Shown piece after piece: positions 63,446 to 64,000 of a stretch of 64,000 bases of DNA. Under the pieces are notes generated by a model. It searched no databases. It was given only the letters and a program-made list of their open reading frames with translations, and was not told the DNA's origin. How positions within the stretch are numbered: position 1 is the first letter of the stretch; the number at the start of each line of letters is the position of its first letter. The stretch is taken from the NCBI RefSeq assembly GCF_015291645.1, contig NZ_CP030055.1, forward strand, positions 1,240,001 through 1,304,000, given 5' to 3'. The position numbers and the translations under genes were made by a program. The DNA comes from Bradyrhizobium sp. CCBAU 53340. Lineage in GTDB: Bacteria > Pseudomonadota > Alphaproteobacteria > Rhizobiales > Xanthobacteraceae.

Positions 63446-63865
63446 ATGCTCAGTACCTATCTGTTCTATCAGGACACCTGCGAAGCGGCGTTCAACTATT
63501 ACGCCAAGGTTCTCGGCGGCAAGATCGACGCCTTGATGCGCCTCTCGGACGCGCCGGCATCGGACATGCCTCCCGGGCCGCCCGGCCGGGAGAAGACGAT
63601 CATGCATGCGCGGATGACGTTGCCTGGCGGGGGCGTGCTGATGGCCTCCGACACGCCGGCGGAGCATTTTCACAAGCCGCAGGGCTTTTCGATATCGATT
63701 ACGGTCATGGACCCTGCTGAGGCCGAGCGCAAATTCAATGCACTCGCCGACGGCGGCACGGTCACCATGCCGTTCACCAAGACGTTCTGGGCCAAGGGCT
63801 TTGGCATGTGCGTCGACAAGTTCGGCATTCCTTGGATGGTGAACTGCCCCGCCGAAGGCATGTAA
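63446..63865 (+). CDS. VOC family protein (PhnB/glyoxalase-like)
   Basis: A 139-residue vicinal-oxygen-chelate-fold protein. MLSTYLFYQDTCEAAFNYYA then KVLGGKIDALMRLSDAP, MTLPGGGVLMASDTP and the ending GMCVDKFGIPWMVNCP match the PhnB/3-demethylubiquinone-methyltransferase-like group. VOC proteins of this type are frequent neighbours of ECF42/DGPF genes. GAGGAG precedes the ATG. No catalytic role is assigned; metal ligands typical of glyoxalase I are not obvious. Confidence 0.9.
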   Translation: MLSTYLFYQDTCEAAFNYYAKVLGGKIDALMRLSDAPASDMPPGPPGREKTIMHARMTLPGGGVLMASDTPAEHFHKPQGFSISITVMDPAEAERKFNALADGGTVTMPFTKTFWAKGFGMCVDKFGIPWMVNCPAEGM

Positions 63866-63885
63866 GTGCCACGCCGTTGTGGCTT

Positions 63886-63910
63886 CCTCTCTCCGTTCTC
63901 GTGAGAGAGG
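63886..63910. repeat. Short hairpin, CCTCTCTC type
   Basis: CCTCTCTC (63886-63893) pairs with GAGAGAGG (63903-63910), 20 bp after the VOC stop. It resembles the ends of the larger CCTCTCCC repeats and may end the SRPBCC-VOC transcript. Bases 63911-64000 show no gene within the window. Confidence 0.5.
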
Positions 63911-64000
63911 GAGCTCTTCAGCGGATCGATCCGGTCGTGTCCTCGCTCGGTGGCTGCGCCACGCAGCTGCGGCAGATCACGAGTTTCGATCCGAGCTGCC

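Overview
The window is GC-rich chromosomal DNA of an alphaproteobacterium, most likely Bradyrhizobium or a close relative in the Nitrobacteraceae. The reasons are the tkt-gap-pgk order, the zapA - 6S RNA - 5-formyl-THF cyclo-ligase arrangement, the yebC-ruvCAB block, the density of LysR regulators and solute-binding-protein transporters, and several families of dispersed palindromic intergenic repeats of the kind common in that group. No phage, insertion sequence, CRISPR array or tRNA gene was seen. The species assignment is an inference; no search was run.

Bases 1-16600 are mostly housekeeping. A minus-strand tkt-gap-pgk set (pgk runs off the left edge) is divergent from a DUF4164-type coiled-coil gene and zapA. 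A 6S RNA follows, then fau (5-formyl-THF cyclo-ligase) and a YmdB-like phosphodiesterase. Two adjacent minus-strand soluble chemoreceptors share a C-terminal sensor-like domain. Then come yebC, ruvC, ruvA, ruvB, a Tat-exported metallophosphoesterase, a YbgC-type thioesterase and a DUF1348 protein. Repeat elements fill the larger gaps.

Bases 16790-40527 are an accessory catabolic region with three divergently oriented LysR regulators, each facing an operon. The first (18597-27409) joins an N-carbamoyl-D-amino-acid hydrolase, an amino-acid-type ABC transporter with two paralogous binding proteins, a NodB-fold deacetylase/allantoinase-like enzyme, an Asp/Glu/hydantoin-type racemase, a family-5 binding protein and a deaminase-type amidohydrolase. 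It looks like scavenging of ureides, carbamoyl amino acids or hydantoins. The second (28579-36358) joins a Pot-type ABC transporter to a HcnABC/opine-oxidase-like flavoenzyme set with two DAO-type subunits. The third (37413-40527) is an MFS permease, a GAF protein and a metal-dependent amidohydrolase.

Bases 40663-49159 hold single genes: an ABC-F ATPase, two SDR enzymes, DctA, a UraA/RutG-type permease, a LuxR-type regulator and a sirtuin. Bases 49300-56022 are hyuA-hyuB (hydantoinase/oxoprolinase family) with a complete TRAP transporter. A GST gene divergent from a TetR regulator, a membrane chemoreceptor and a GhrA-like reductase follow. The right end (60832-63865) is an ECF42-type sigma factor with its DGPF/YCII partner and a downstream SRPBCC-VOC pair.

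Two sets of regulatory signals tie the accessory genes together. Sigma-54-like promoters lie before the amino-acid-type ABC operon (19559-19574) and before hyuAB-TRAP (49240-49255), suggesting nitrogen-type control of both ureide-related operons. An identical TGTCGG-N17-CGTCTT element lies before both operons of the ECF42 locus, suggesting that the sigma factor controls itself and its neighbours.
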